The notes under the pieces were generated by a model that did no database searches, was not told the origin of the DNA, and worked only from the letters and a program-made list of their open reading frames with translations. Shown piece after piece: positions 8,096 to 15,707 of a stretch of DNA of 64,000 bases. Location: assembly GCF_940670765.1 (NCBI RefSeq), contig NZ_CALNVW010000031.1:326753-390752 (forward strand), written 5' to 3'. This DNA is from Streptomyces sp. A 4/2 (GTDB lineage: Bacteria; Actinomycetota; Actinomycetes; Streptomycetales; Streptomycetaceae). The position numbers were made by a program, and so were the translations under genes. Every line of letters starts with the position of its first letter. Positions within the stretch are counted from its first letter, which is position 1.

Positions 8096-9741
8096 GCGGC
8101 CCGCTGGTCGTCCTGGTCGGCCCGATGGGCGTCGGCAAGTCCACCGTCGGCGAGCTGCTCGCCGAGCGGCTCGGCGTGGTCTACCGCGACACCGACGCCG
8201 ACATCGTGGCGGCCGAGGACCGCACCATCGCGGACATCTTCGTCGACGAGGGCGAGGACCACTTCCGCGCCCTGGAGCGGGCGGCGGTCGCCGACGCGGT
8301 CGCCGGACACACCGGCGTCCTGTCACTCGGCGGCGGCGCGATCCTCGACGCCGCCACCCGCGAACTGCTCGCCGGGCAGCCCGTCGTCTACCTCTCCATG
8401 GACGTGGACGAGGCGGTCAAACGCGTCGGACTGAACACCGCGCGCCCGCTGCTCGCCGTCAACCCGCGCCGTCAGTGGCGTGAGCTGATGGAAGCGCGCC
8501 GCCCGCTGTACACCGAGGTCGCCCGCGCATCCGTCGCCACGGACGACCGCAGCCCCGAAGAGGTCGTGCAGGCGGTCCTCGACGCCCTGGAACTGCCGGA
8601 ACCCCCGGCGGACAGCCGCAGGAATCCCGGCCAGGAGAAGACACGTATGACGCAGGACGCCCCCATCCGCATCCAGGTCGGCGGTACGGACGGCCATGCC
8701 CCGTACGAGGTGCTGGTCGGCCACCGTCTGCTGGGCGAACTGCCGTCCCTGATCGGCGAACAGACCCGGCGCGTCGCCGTACTGCACCCCGAGGCGCTCG
8801 CCGAGACCGGTGAGGCGGTCCGGCAGGACCTCGCCGACCAGGGGTACGAGGCCATCGCGATCCAGCTGCCCAACGCCGAGGAGGCCAAGACCGTCGAGGT
8901 CGCCGCCTACTGCTGGAAGGCGCTGGGCCAGACCGGCTTCACCCGCAGCGACGTCATCGTCGGAGTGGGCGGTGGCGCCACCACCGATGTCGCCGGGTTC
9001 GTCGCCGCGACCTGGCTGCGCGGGGTGCGCTGGATCGCCGTACCCACCACCGTGCTCGGCATGGTGGACGCCGCGGTCGGCGGCAAGACGGGCATCAACA
9101 CCGCCGAGGGCAAGAACCTGGTGGGCGCCTTCCACCCGCCCGCCGGGGTGCTGTGCGACCTGGCCGCACTGGACTCGCTGCCGGTCAACGACTACGTGTC
9201 CGGGCTGGCCGAGATCATCAAGGCCGGTTTCATCGCCGACCCGGCCATCCTCGACCTCGTGGAGTCCGACCCCGAGGCGGCCCGTACGCCCGCGGGACCG
9301 CACACGGCCGAGCTGATCGAGCGCTCCATCCGGGTCAAGGCCGAGGTCGTCTCCAACGACCTCCGGGAGTCCGGCCTGCGGGAGATCCTCAACTACGGGC
9401 ACACCCTCGCCCACGCCATCGAGAAGAACGAGCGCTACAAGTGGCGGCACGGCGCCGCCGTCTCGGTCGGCATGGTCTTCGCCGCCGAACTCGGGCGTCT
9501 GGCCGGACGCCTCGACGACGCGACCGCGGACCGGCACAGCGCCGTACTGGCCTCGGTCGGGCTGCCGCTCACCTACCGCGGCGACCAGTGGCCCAAGCTG
9601 CTGGAGACCATGAAGGTCGACAAGAAGTCCCGCGGCAACGTGCTGCGCTTCGTCGTCCTTGACGGGCTCGCCAAGCCGACCGTCCTGGAGGGCCCCGACC
9701 CGTCGGTCCTGCTCGCCGCGTTCGGGGAGGTCTCCGCATGA
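8092..9741 (+). CDS. aroKB: shikimate kinase / 3-dehydroquinate synthase in one continuous frame (AroK-AroB)
   Basis: A single 549-residue frame with no stop between the two enzymes. Residues 1-165 are shikimate kinase: Walker A GPMGVGKST, the DTDADI shikimate Asp, and GGGAIL. A 20-residue Pro/Arg/Glu linker follows, then from Met186 a complete NAD-dependent 3-dehydroquinate synthase with VGGGATTD, GGKTGIN, GLAEIIKAG and NYGHTLAHAIEK. The two domains catalyse non-adjacent shikimate-pathway steps. An internal ATG at 8647 has its own ribosome site, so a free AroB (364 aa) may also be made. Most streptomycetes I know have separate genes; here it is a true fusion, read-through pair or sequencing artefact. 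Confidence 0.85.
   Translation: MSGPLVVLVGPMGVGKSTVGELLAERLGVVYRDTDADIVAAEDRTIADIFVDEGEDHFRALERAAVADAVAGHTGVLSLGGGAILDAATRELLAGQPVVYLSMDVDEAVKRVGLNTARPLLAVNPRRQWRELMEARRPLYTEVARASVATDDRSPEEVVQAVLDALELPEPPADSRRNPGQEKTRMTQDAPIRIQVGGTDGHAPYEVLVGHRLLGELPSLIGEQTRRVAVLHPEALAETGEAVRQDLADQGYEAIAIQLPNAEEAKTVEVAAYCWKALGQTGFTRSDVIVGVGGGATTDVAGFVAATWLRGVRWIAVPTTVLGMVDAAVGGKTGINTAEGKNLVGAFHPPAGVLCDLAALDSLPVNDYVSGLAEIIKAGFIADPAILDLVESDPEAARTPAGPHTAELIERSIRVKAEVVSNDLRESGLREILNYGHTLAHAIEKNERYKWRHGAAVSVGMVFAAELGRLAGRLDDATADRHSAVLASVGLPLTYRGDQWPKLLETMKVDKKSRGNVLRFVVLDGLAKPTVLEGPDPSVLLAAFGEVSA
8633..8649 (+). promoter_or_regulatory. internal ribosome binding site and start codon for AroB
   Basis: AGGAG at 8633-8637 sits 9 bases before ATG 8647, in frame with the upstream shikimate kinase. 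The ATG is followed by A, so TGA occurs in the +1 frame (8648-8650), the usual ATGA overlap form. This looks like the ancestral separate aroB start retained inside a now continuous frame. Confidence 0.65.
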
Positions 9742-10178
9742 CCCGCCGCGTCCTCGTGCTCAACGGCCCCAACCTGGGCCGTCTGGGCTCCCGGGAGCCC
9801 GACGTGTACGGAGCGACGTCCTACGCGGGGCTCGTCGACGCCTGCACGGCGCTCGGCAAGCAGCTCGGCTTCGACGTCGAGGTCCGCGAGACCAACGACG
9901 AGGGCGAGCTGATCCGCTGGCTGCACGAGGCGGCGGACGGTTCGATCCCGGTCGTCATCAACCCCGGTGCCTTCACGCACTACTCGTACGGAATGCGCGA
10001 CGCGGCGGCCCAGCGCACCGCTCCGCTGATCGAGGTGCACATCTCGAACCCGTACGCGCGTGAGGAGTTCCGTCACAACTCGGTCATCGCTGCCGTCGCC
10101 AGCGGCACGGTCGCGGGCTTCGGTATCGGCTCGTACCGCCTCGCGCTGCGGGCCGTCGCCGAGGAACTGACCGGCTGA
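9738..10178 (+). CDS. aroQ: type II 3-dehydroquinate dehydratase
   Basis: 146 residues. It dehydrates 3-dehydroquinate to 3-dehydroshikimate as a dodecameric type II enzyme. NGPNLGRLGSREPDVYG carries the active-site Asn, Arg and Tyr; NPGAFTHYSYGMRDA and EVHISNPYAREEFRH provide the substrate loop and catalytic His. The ATG overlaps the aroB stop (ATGA), so it is the last gene of the aro chain. Confidence 0.96.
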   Translation: MTRRVLVLNGPNLGRLGSREPDVYGATSYAGLVDACTALGKQLGFDVEVRETNDEGELIRWLHEAADGSIPVVINPGAFTHYSYGMRDAAAQRTAPLIEVHISNPYAREEFRHNSVIAAVASGTVAGFGIGSYRLALRAVAEELTG

Positions 10179-10191
10179 CGCGGCACGTTGC

Positions 10192-10229
10192 CCCTCCCCG
10201 GACGTTCACATGGCGGTGGCCGGGGAGGG
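10192..10229. terminator. hairpin after aroQ
   Basis: A 10-bp perfect stem (10192-10201 with 10220-10229) encloses an 18-base loop, 14 bases past the aroQ stop. There is no T tract, as usual in Streptomyces. It could terminate the aro transcript or act as an RNA stabiliser before the next gene. Confidence 0.4.
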
Positions 10230-10280
10230 TACCGTTCGGGGGCGAGGACCAGTCGGCCGAACGAGACGGAGTGGCACCGG

Positions 10281-11087
10281 ATGCAGCACGCTGTGGGGGC
10301 TCCGTTCCCGCCGCCCCACGGAAGCGCCGCCGGATGGGCACAGAGCGCCCAGCACCCGGGACAGCCCCCCGGCTGGGTGGCACAGGCGCCGCCCCAGCCG
10401 CCGCCGCCCCCGGCGCACCGGCCGACCGCACAACCCTCCGCCGAATCCACCGGCCACGTCCAGCTCCCGCCCGGCGGCCCGGTGCCGCTCCCGGCGCCGC
10501 CGTCCGCCACCACCCAGGCGGACACCGGCAACACCACGCTCGCCGTGCTGCTCATAGGCCCCGCGGGTGCGGGCAAGACCACGGTCGCCCGGCACTGGGC
10601 GAAGAGCCGCCGGGTGCCCACGTCGCACATCAGCCTCGACGACGTACGGGAATGGGTCTGCTCCGGCTTCGCCGACCCCCGGTCCGGCTGGAACGACCAC
10701 TCCGAGGCCCAGTACCGCCTCGCCCGCCGCACCTGTGGCTTCGCCGCCCGGAATTTCCTCGCCAACGGCATCTCCTGCATCCTCGACGACGCGGTCTTCC
10801 CCGACCGTCCGGTGGTCGGCCTCGGCGGCTGGAAGCGGCACGTGGGCCCCGGTCTGCTGCCGGTCGTCCTGCTGCCGGGCCTGGAGGTCGTACTGGAGCG
10901 CAACGCCGCCCGCAGCGGCAACCGCCGCCTCGGCGACGAGGAAGTCGCCCGGATCCACGGCCGGATGGCCGGCTGGTACGGCTCGGGGCTGCCGATCATC
11001 GACAACTCGACCTACGACGTGGCCACCACGGCGCAGGTGCTCGACGACGTGCTGGCCCGCTCCATCGCCTCCCCTCCCACCTGGTGA
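10281..11087 (+). CDS. P-loop NTPase (AAA family ATPase / kinase-like)
   Basis: 268 residues. A flexible Pro/Gln-rich N-terminus (about residues 1-85) precedes a P-loop domain starting LLIGPAGAGKTTVARHW. HISLDDVREW and CILDDAVFPDR give acidic residues that may bind magnesium, and a C-terminal lid holds ERNAARSGNRRLGDEEVARIH. The size and motif spacing resemble small kinases of the polynucleotide kinase or adenylylsulfate kinase type, but no substrate can be named. ATG 10281 is chosen because ACGGAG lies just before it and the upstream extension is low complexity. It is conserved between the aro genes and efp in streptomycetes. Confidence 0.75.
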   Translation: MQHAVGAPFPPPHGSAAGWAQSAQHPGQPPGWVAQAPPQPPPPPAHRPTAQPSAESTGHVQLPPGGPVPLPAPPSATTQADTGNTTLAVLLIGPAGAGKTTVARHWAKSRRVPTSHISLDDVREWVCSGFADPRSGWNDHSEAQYRLARRTCGFAARNFLANGISCILDDAVFPDRPVVGLGGWKRHVGPGLLPVVLLPGLEVVLERNAARSGNRRLGDEEVARIHGRMAGWYGSGLPIIDNSTYDVATTAQVLDDVLARSIASPPTW

Positions 11088-11147
11088 AGCCCCCGGTCGG
11101 ACGCGCTGAAACGGCCGACACCCGCCCCCGCTCCTACGCTCGGGAGC

Positions 11148-12254
11148 ATGTCCGAGGTGTTCGCGGTCCGCAGGGCCAGGTTGCGTGACCGCTGCCTGGC
11201 CGCAGGCAGCGGTGCCGCGCTGGTCTCCCGCCCCGCCAACGTCCGCTACCTCGCTGGAGCCGCCCCGGCGGGCGCGGTGCTGCTGCTGGGCCCCTCCGAC
11301 GACGTACTGCTCTGCCCCGCCGAACCGACGGACGATCCCGCGGACGGCCGCCCCGACGTGAACCTGCGGCTGACGGTCCTGCCCTCGCCGGGCGGTGACC
11401 CGGCGGTGGCCGCGGCGGATCTGCTGGCCGGCGGGAGCGCCGAGTCGCTGGCCGTGGAGGAGCGCCATCTGACCGTGGCCAGGCACCGGGCGCTGGGCTC
11501 GGTGGCGCCCCGGCTGCGCCTCGCCGATCTGGCCGGCGCCGTCGAACAGCAGCGGATCATCAAGGACGAGGACGAGATCAGCGCCCTGCGGACCGCTGCG
11601 GAGATCACCGACCAGGCCCTGGGCGAACTCCTCGAATCGATTCTCGTCGGGCGTACGGAACGCCATCTCGCCCTGGAACTGGAGCGCAGGCTCATCGACC
11701 ACGGCGCCGAGGGGCCGTCCTTCCCGACATCGGTGGCCACCGGGCCCAACGCCGGTCTGGGGAGCCACCGCCCGTCCGACCGCCGGGTCGAGGAGGGGCA
11801 TTTCCTCACCGTGCGGCTCGGGGCCGTGTACCGCGGATACCGATGTGAGATCGGCCGGACGTTCGTCATCGGGACCTCACCGGCCGACTGGCAGATCGAG
11901 CTGTACGACCTGGTGTTCGCCGCACAACGGGCTGGTCGCGAGGCCCTTGTGCCCGGCGCCGCCTGTCGCGACGTGGACCGCGCGGCCCGCCAGATCCTGG
12001 ACGCCGCGGGCCACGGTGAGGGCCTCGCGGCGGCGACCGGGCACGGTGTGGGACTCGAAATCGACGAGGACCCGCAGCTGGCACCTGCGGCCATGGGTAA
12101 ACTGGACGCTTGCGTGCCGGTCACCGTCGAACCGGGGGTCCACCTCCCGGGCCGGGGCGGAGTCCGGATCGATGACACGCTCGTCGTACGCCCTGAGGCG
12201 GACGGCGGACCCGAGCTACTCACCATTACGACCAAGGAACTGCTCGCGCTCTAG
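11148..12254 (+). CDS. M24 (aminopeptidase P-like) family protein with degenerate metal site
   Basis: 368 residues with the creatinase-like N-domain and the pita-bread C-domain of Xaa-Pro aminopeptidases (TGHGVGLEIDEDPQL, TVEPGVHLPGRGGVRIDD). It sits directly upstream of efp, where pepP/pepQ genes are common in bacteria. Three of five expected metal ligands are altered: the first Asp is Arg (VRLGAVY), the second is Glu (CEIGRT), and the last Glu is Asp (RIDD); the second family His is also Asp (LEIDE). The GHG His and EPG Glu remain. It may be weakly active or non-catalytic, despite the usual name Xaa-Pro peptidase. Confidence 0.85.
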   Translation: MSEVFAVRRARLRDRCLAAGSGAALVSRPANVRYLAGAAPAGAVLLLGPSDDVLLCPAEPTDDPADGRPDVNLRLTVLPSPGGDPAVAAADLLAGGSAESLAVEERHLTVARHRALGSVAPRLRLADLAGAVEQQRIIKDEDEISALRTAAEITDQALGELLESILVGRTERHLALELERRLIDHGAEGPSFPTSVATGPNAGLGSHRPSDRRVEEGHFLTVRLGAVYRGYRCEIGRTFVIGTSPADWQIELYDLVFAAQRAGREALVPGAACRDVDRAARQILDAAGHGEGLAAATGHGVGLEIDEDPQLAPAAMGKLDACVPVTVEPGVHLPGRGGVRIDDTLVVRPEADGGPELLTITTKELLAL

Positions 12255-12302
12255 CGAGTACCCGCGGTCCCACACACGCTGCAGTCCAGGAGAACCTCAA
12301 CC

Positions 12303-12869
12303 GTGGCTTCCACGAACGACCTCAAGAACGGCCTGGTGCTCAAGCTCGACGGGGGCCAGCTCTGGTCCGTCGTCGAGTTCCAGCACGTCAAGCCCGGCAA
12401 GGGCCCGGCTTTCGTGCGCACCAAGCTCAAGAACGTGCTTTCCGGCAAGGTCGTCGACAAGACCTTCAACGCCGGCGTGAAGGTCGAGACAGCCACCATC
12501 GACCGCCGCGACATGCAGTTCTCGTACATGGACGGCGAGTACTTCGTCTTCATGGACATGGACACCTACGACCAGCTGATGGTCGACCGCAAGTCGGTCG
12601 GCGGCGCGGCCAACTTCCTCATCGAGGGCTTCACCGCCTCCGTCGCCCAGTACGAGGGCGAGGTGCTCTACGTCGAGCTCCCGGCCGCCGTCGAGCTGAC
12701 CATCCAGCACACCGACCCCGGTGTCCAGGGCGACCGCTCCACCGGTGGCACCAAGCCCGCCACCCTGGAGACCGGTTACGAGATCGGTGTCCCGCTGTTC
12801 ATTACGACCGGCGAGAAGATCAAGGTCGACACCCGCTCCGGTGATTATCTCGGCCGGGTGAACAGCTAA
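12303..12869 (+). CDS. efp: elongation factor P
   Basis: 188 residues, three beta-barrel domains as usual. It rescues ribosomes stalled at polyproline. The domain I loop reads HVKPGKGPAF with Lys33 at the tip. This PGKGP loop type, common in actinobacteria, is believed to work without lysine modification, and no epmA/epmB-type gene is nearby. C-terminal signature: VDTRSGDYLGRV. GTG start, with nusB starting 2 bases after the stop. Confidence 0.97.
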   Translation: MASTNDLKNGLVLKLDGGQLWSVVEFQHVKPGKGPAFVRTKLKNVLSGKVVDKTFNAGVKVETATIDRRDMQFSYMDGEYFVFMDMDTYDQLMVDRKSVGGAANFLIEGFTASVAQYEGEVLYVELPAAVELTIQHTDPGVQGDRSTGGTKPATLETGYEIGVPLFITTGEKIKVDTRSGDYLGRVNS

Positions 12870-12871
12870 CC

Positions 12872-13312
12872 GTGGCTGCCCGGAACACGGCGCGCAAGCG
12901 CGCCTTCCAGATCCTCTTCGAGGCCGACCAGCGCGCGGCGTCCGTGCAGACGGTCCTCGCGGACTGGATCCGTCACGCCAGGACCGACCCCCGGCAGCCG
13001 CCGGTCGGTGAGTACACGATGGAGCTCGTCGAGGGGTACGCGGAACACGCGGACCGCATCGACGACCTCATCGCCACCTACGCGGTGGGCTGGACCCTCG
13101 ACCGGATGCCGGTCGTGGACCGCAACATCGTCAGGCTCAGCACCTTTGAGCTGGTGTGGGTCGACGGGACCCCGGACGCGGTCGTGATCGACGAGGCGGT
13201 GCAGCTCGCCAAGGAGTTCTCCACCGACGAGTCGCCGTCCTTCATCAACGGCCTGCTGGGCCGTTTCAAGGACCTCAAGCCGAGTCTGCGCCGCGACACG
13301 GACCCGTCCTAG
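12872..13312 (+). CDS. nusB: transcription antitermination factor NusB
   Basis: 146 residues, all-helical NusB fold. It binds boxA RNA with NusE in rRNA antitermination. ARKRAFQILFEAD at the N-terminus and FINGLLGRFKDL near the C-terminus are typical, and VVDRNIVRLSTFEL matches the family core. GTG start, coupled to efp. A strong hairpin 14 bases past the stop ends the transcript. Confidence 0.96.
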   Translation: MAARNTARKRAFQILFEADQRAASVQTVLADWIRHARTDPRQPPVGEYTMELVEGYAEHADRIDDLIATYAVGWTLDRMPVVDRNIVRLSTFELVWVDGTPDAVVIDEAVQLAKEFSTDESPSFINGLLGRFKDLKPSLRRDTDPS

Positions 13313-13326
13313 CGGTCGTTCCTACG

Positions 13327-13365
13327 GGCCCGAAGCAGAAGATGAACAATCTTCTGCTTCGGGCC
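13327..13365. terminator. strong bidirectional-type terminator after nusB
   Basis: A perfect 17-bp stem (13327-13343 with 13349-13365) with a 5-base loop GAACA. It isolates the aro-efp-nusB transcript from the PLP lyase gene that starts 38 bases later. Confidence 0.85.
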
Positions 13366-13402
13366 TGGTGCGTTTCCCGGCAGATGCCCTAGGTTTCGGC
13401 GC

Positions 13403-14878
13403 ATGGCCGACCCTCGTGAAGATTCCTGCACGGACCAGCGGATCCTCGACCGGCTCGGCGCGCTGCGCGCCGCCGATCTGCCGGTCAGAGGCGGGCGCAC
13501 CATGGCGTACGTCTACGACTCGGGCCTGGCGGGCATCGAGGAACTGGCGTCGGCGGCAGCCGCCCGGTTCGCGGGCGTCAACGGCCTCGACATGACGGCG
13601 TTCCCCAGTGTGGTGGCGCTGGAGAACGACCTCGTGACGCGTGCGGCCGGGCTGCTGGGCGGCGACGCACACACCGCGTCCACCTTCACCAGCGGAGGCA
13701 CCGAGAGCTGTCTGCTCGCCGTCTCCACGGCCCGTGAGCACGCCCTGCGCACCCGCGGAGTCACCGAGCCCGAACTGGTGCTGCCCGACACCGCGCACGC
13801 CGCTTTCCACAAGGCGGCCGGGCTCTTCGGCCTCCGGACCGTGGTGGTGCCGGTCGACCCGGACACCTACCAGGTGCGCGCCGAGGACATGGCGGCTGCG
13901 CTCACCGGGCGCACCGCCCTGGTGGTCGTCTCGGCGCCCTCGTACGCGCACGGAGTGATCGACCCGGTGGCGGAGGTCGCCGGAGCGGCGGCCGGGCGCG
14001 GTGTGCTCTGCCACGTCGACGCCTGCATCGGCGGCTGGTACCTGGGCCACCTGCGGCTCGCAGCCGAGGCTCCGGAACTGCCGCCGTTCGACCTCTCGGT
14101 GCCGGGCGTGACCTCGCTCTCGGTTGACCTCCACAAGTACGCGTACACGCCCAAGGGTGCGTCGGTGCTGCTCTTCAAGGACGCCGAGCTGCGCCGGCAC
14201 GGGTGGTTCGCCCACGCTTCCTGGCCGGGCTACCCGGTCGTCAACGCCACCCTCCAGGGCACGAAGTCAGCAGGCCCGCTGGCCGCCGCCTGGGCGGTGA
14301 CGGAGCGGATCGGCACCGCCGGCTACACCGCACTCGCGCTGCGCGTCCACCGGGCGACGGCGGCGCTGCGGGCCGGAATCGAGGAGATCGACGGCCTGCG
14401 GGTGCTGGGCCGTCCCGAGTCCTCGCTGATCGCCGTCGCCGCGGACGGGCCGGACATCGATCCGTTCGTGGTCGCGGACGAGATGCGTGGCCACGGCTGG
14501 TACGTGCAGCCGCAGCCGGCGTTCGGGAGTTCGCCCGCCAACCTGCATCTCACGGTGACGGCGGCGGTGGCGGACGAGGAGACGGTACGACAGCTGCTCG
14601 ACGCCCTGGCGAAGGCGGTGACCGCCGCCCGGGAGCTGGGTCCGGCCGAGGTCGACCCCGAACTGGCCGCGGCGGCCGGGCTGCTGGACGCGGACACCCT
14701 CACACCCGAGGAGGCGGCGCTCGCGCTCACCCTCGCCGGGGTGGGGGCGGACGGCGAGCTTCCCGCGCGGATGGCTCCCGTCCTGGCGGTCCTCCAGGCG
14801 CTGCCGCCTGTTCTGGCCGAACGCCTGCTGCCCGAGCTCGTCGGACGGCTCTACCGGACCGCCCCTGCCGGACAGTGA
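13403..14878 (+). CDS. PLP-dependent lyase/decarboxylase, sphingosine-1-phosphate lyase-like
   Basis: 491 residues of fold-type I, group II decarboxylase family. STFTSGGTESC binds the PLP phosphate, HVDACIGGW contains the Asp that pairs with the pyridine nitrogen, and SVDLHKYAYTPKG holds the Schiff-base Lys at about 245. The HKY-TPKG context resembles sphingosine-1-phosphate lyases and archaeal tyrosine/aspartate decarboxylases more than glutamate decarboxylase. A C-terminal helical extension of about 90 residues is added. It stands as a single gene between two long terminators, between nusB and bldD, which suggests an insertion in an otherwise fixed region. Substrate unknown. Confidence 0.85.
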   Translation: MADPREDSCTDQRILDRLGALRAADLPVRGGRTMAYVYDSGLAGIEELASAAAARFAGVNGLDMTAFPSVVALENDLVTRAAGLLGGDAHTASTFTSGGTESCLLAVSTAREHALRTRGVTEPELVLPDTAHAAFHKAAGLFGLRTVVVPVDPDTYQVRAEDMAAALTGRTALVVVSAPSYAHGVIDPVAEVAGAAAGRGVLCHVDACIGGWYLGHLRLAAEAPELPPFDLSVPGVTSLSVDLHKYAYTPKGASVLLFKDAELRRHGWFAHASWPGYPVVNATLQGTKSAGPLAAAWAVTERIGTAGYTALALRVHRATAALRAGIEEIDGLRVLGRPESSLIAVAADGPDIDPFVVADEMRGHGWYVQPQPAFGSSPANLHLTVTAAVADEETVRQLLDALAKAVTAARELGPAEVDPELAAAAGLLDADTLTPEEAALALTLAGVGADGELPARMAPVLAVLQALPPVLAERLLPELVGRLYRTAPAGQ

Positions 14879-14913
14879 CGCGGGCACGTGACCGGGGCAC
14901 ATGCCGTGGAACG

Positions 14914-14952
14914 CCTGAGGGCGGGCCCGCACCGTGCGGGCCCGCCCTCAGG
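14914..14952. terminator. convergent terminator between PLP lyase and bldD
   Basis: A 17-bp perfect GC-rich stem (14914-14930 with 14936-14952) and a 5-base loop ACCGT. It serves both the lyase gene (stop 14878) and bldD, whose stop lies 38 bases away on the other strand. Confidence 0.85.
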
Positions 14953-14989
14953 ATGAGACGTTTCTGCTGTTGAGCGGTCCGGAACGGAC

Positions 14990-15490
14990 TCAGCCCTCGT
15001 CGTGCGCGACCGCACGGCGGGCGTCCGCGTCGAGCACGCCCCAGCTGATCAGCTGCTCGGTGAGGACCGAGGGGGACTGGTCGTAGATCACGGCGAGCGT
15101 GCGCAGGTCGTCCTGGCGGATCGACAGCACCTTGCCGTTGTAGTCGCCGCGCTGGCTCTGGATGGTGGCGGCGTAACGCTGGAGCGGCCCGGCCTTCTCC
15201 GGCGGGACGTGGGCGAGACGCTCCAGGTCCAGGACGAGCTTCGGCGGCGGCTCGGCGGCACCGCCCGGCGTGGTGCCCGGCAGCAGCTCCTGCACGGGGA
15301 CGCCGTAGAAGTCGGCCAGTTCGGCGAGGCGCTGCACGGTCACGGCGCGGTCGCCGCGCTCGTACGAACCCACCACCACGGCCTTCCAGCGGCCCTGGGA
15401 CTTCTCCTCGACACCGTGGAGGGAAAGGCCCTGCTGGGTGCGGATGGCACGGAGCTTGGCCCCGAGCTGTTTTGCGTATTCGCTGGACAT
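14990..15490 (-). CDS. bldD: developmental master repressor BldD
   Basis: 166 residues. The N-terminal XRE-type HTH domain (about 1-75) includes GLSLHGVEEKSQGRWKAVVV. The C-terminal domain carries the cyclic-di-GMP signature RGD at 114-116, eight residues, then RQDD at 125-128, exactly as described for S. coelicolor BldD, where a c-di-GMP tetramer glues two monomers. BldD represses sporulation genes during vegetative growth. ATG 15490 has GGGGAG in front. Its own promoter carries a perfect BldD box, so it is autoregulated. It is divergent from the pyr operon. Confidence 0.97.
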   Translation of the reverse strand: MSSEYAKQLGAKLRAIRTQQGLSLHGVEEKSQGRWKAVVVGSYERGDRAVTVQRLAELADFYGVPVQELLPGTTPGGAAEPPPKLVLDLERLAHVPPEKAGPLQRYAATIQSQRGDYNGKVLSIRQDDLRTLAVIYDQSPSVLTEQLISWGVLDADARRAVAHDEG

Positions 15491-15550
15491 ATGGCTCCCC
15501 GGACGCTGTGGCGACGTGCGGCTCCGCCGCGCGGCTGGTAACTCACTGTG

Positions 15551-15580
15551 AGGTTACGCAGCGTTACTTGGATGCGTCAA
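15551..15580 (-). promoter_or_regulatory. bldD promoter
   Basis: Read on the minus strand: -35 TTGACG (15580-15575), an 18-base spacer, -10 TAACCT (15556-15551). Transcription should begin near 15544, leaving a leader of about 54 bases. The BldD box overlaps the spacer and -10. Confidence 0.7.
15553..15567. promoter_or_regulatory. BldD box (autoregulatory operator)
   Basis: GTTACGCAGCGTTAC is a pseudo-palindrome that fits all fixed positions of the published 15-base BldD consensus (T.AC.C(A/T)G.GT.A). It covers the bldD -10 element and part of the spacer, the position expected for autorepression. Confidence 0.8.
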
Positions 15581-15657
15581 GCCGAATGGTCGCGGCCCTG
15601 CTCCGGACCGGGTCGCGAGCCCCGTGCGCACCCCTGATACCGTGGGGTTTGTTATTT

Positions 15658-15700
15658 CGACGTCCTTTAAGGTCCGTCCCGTGAGGCGGAGAAGGAGGTC
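15658..15700 (+). promoter_or_regulatory. PyrR-binding leader hairpin sequestering the pyrR ribosome site
   Basis: The leader folds with an outer stem TCCTT (15663-15667) with AAGGA (15692-15696) and an inner stem CCGTC (15674-15678) with GGCGG (15685-15689) around the loop CCGUGA. The AAGGAGG ribosome site of pyrR lies in the outer stem. The layout matches actinobacterial PyrR elements, where PyrR plus UMP is known in mycobacteria to repress translation instead of attenuating transcription. Confidence 0.65.
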
Positions 15701-15707
15701 CGTTTTC

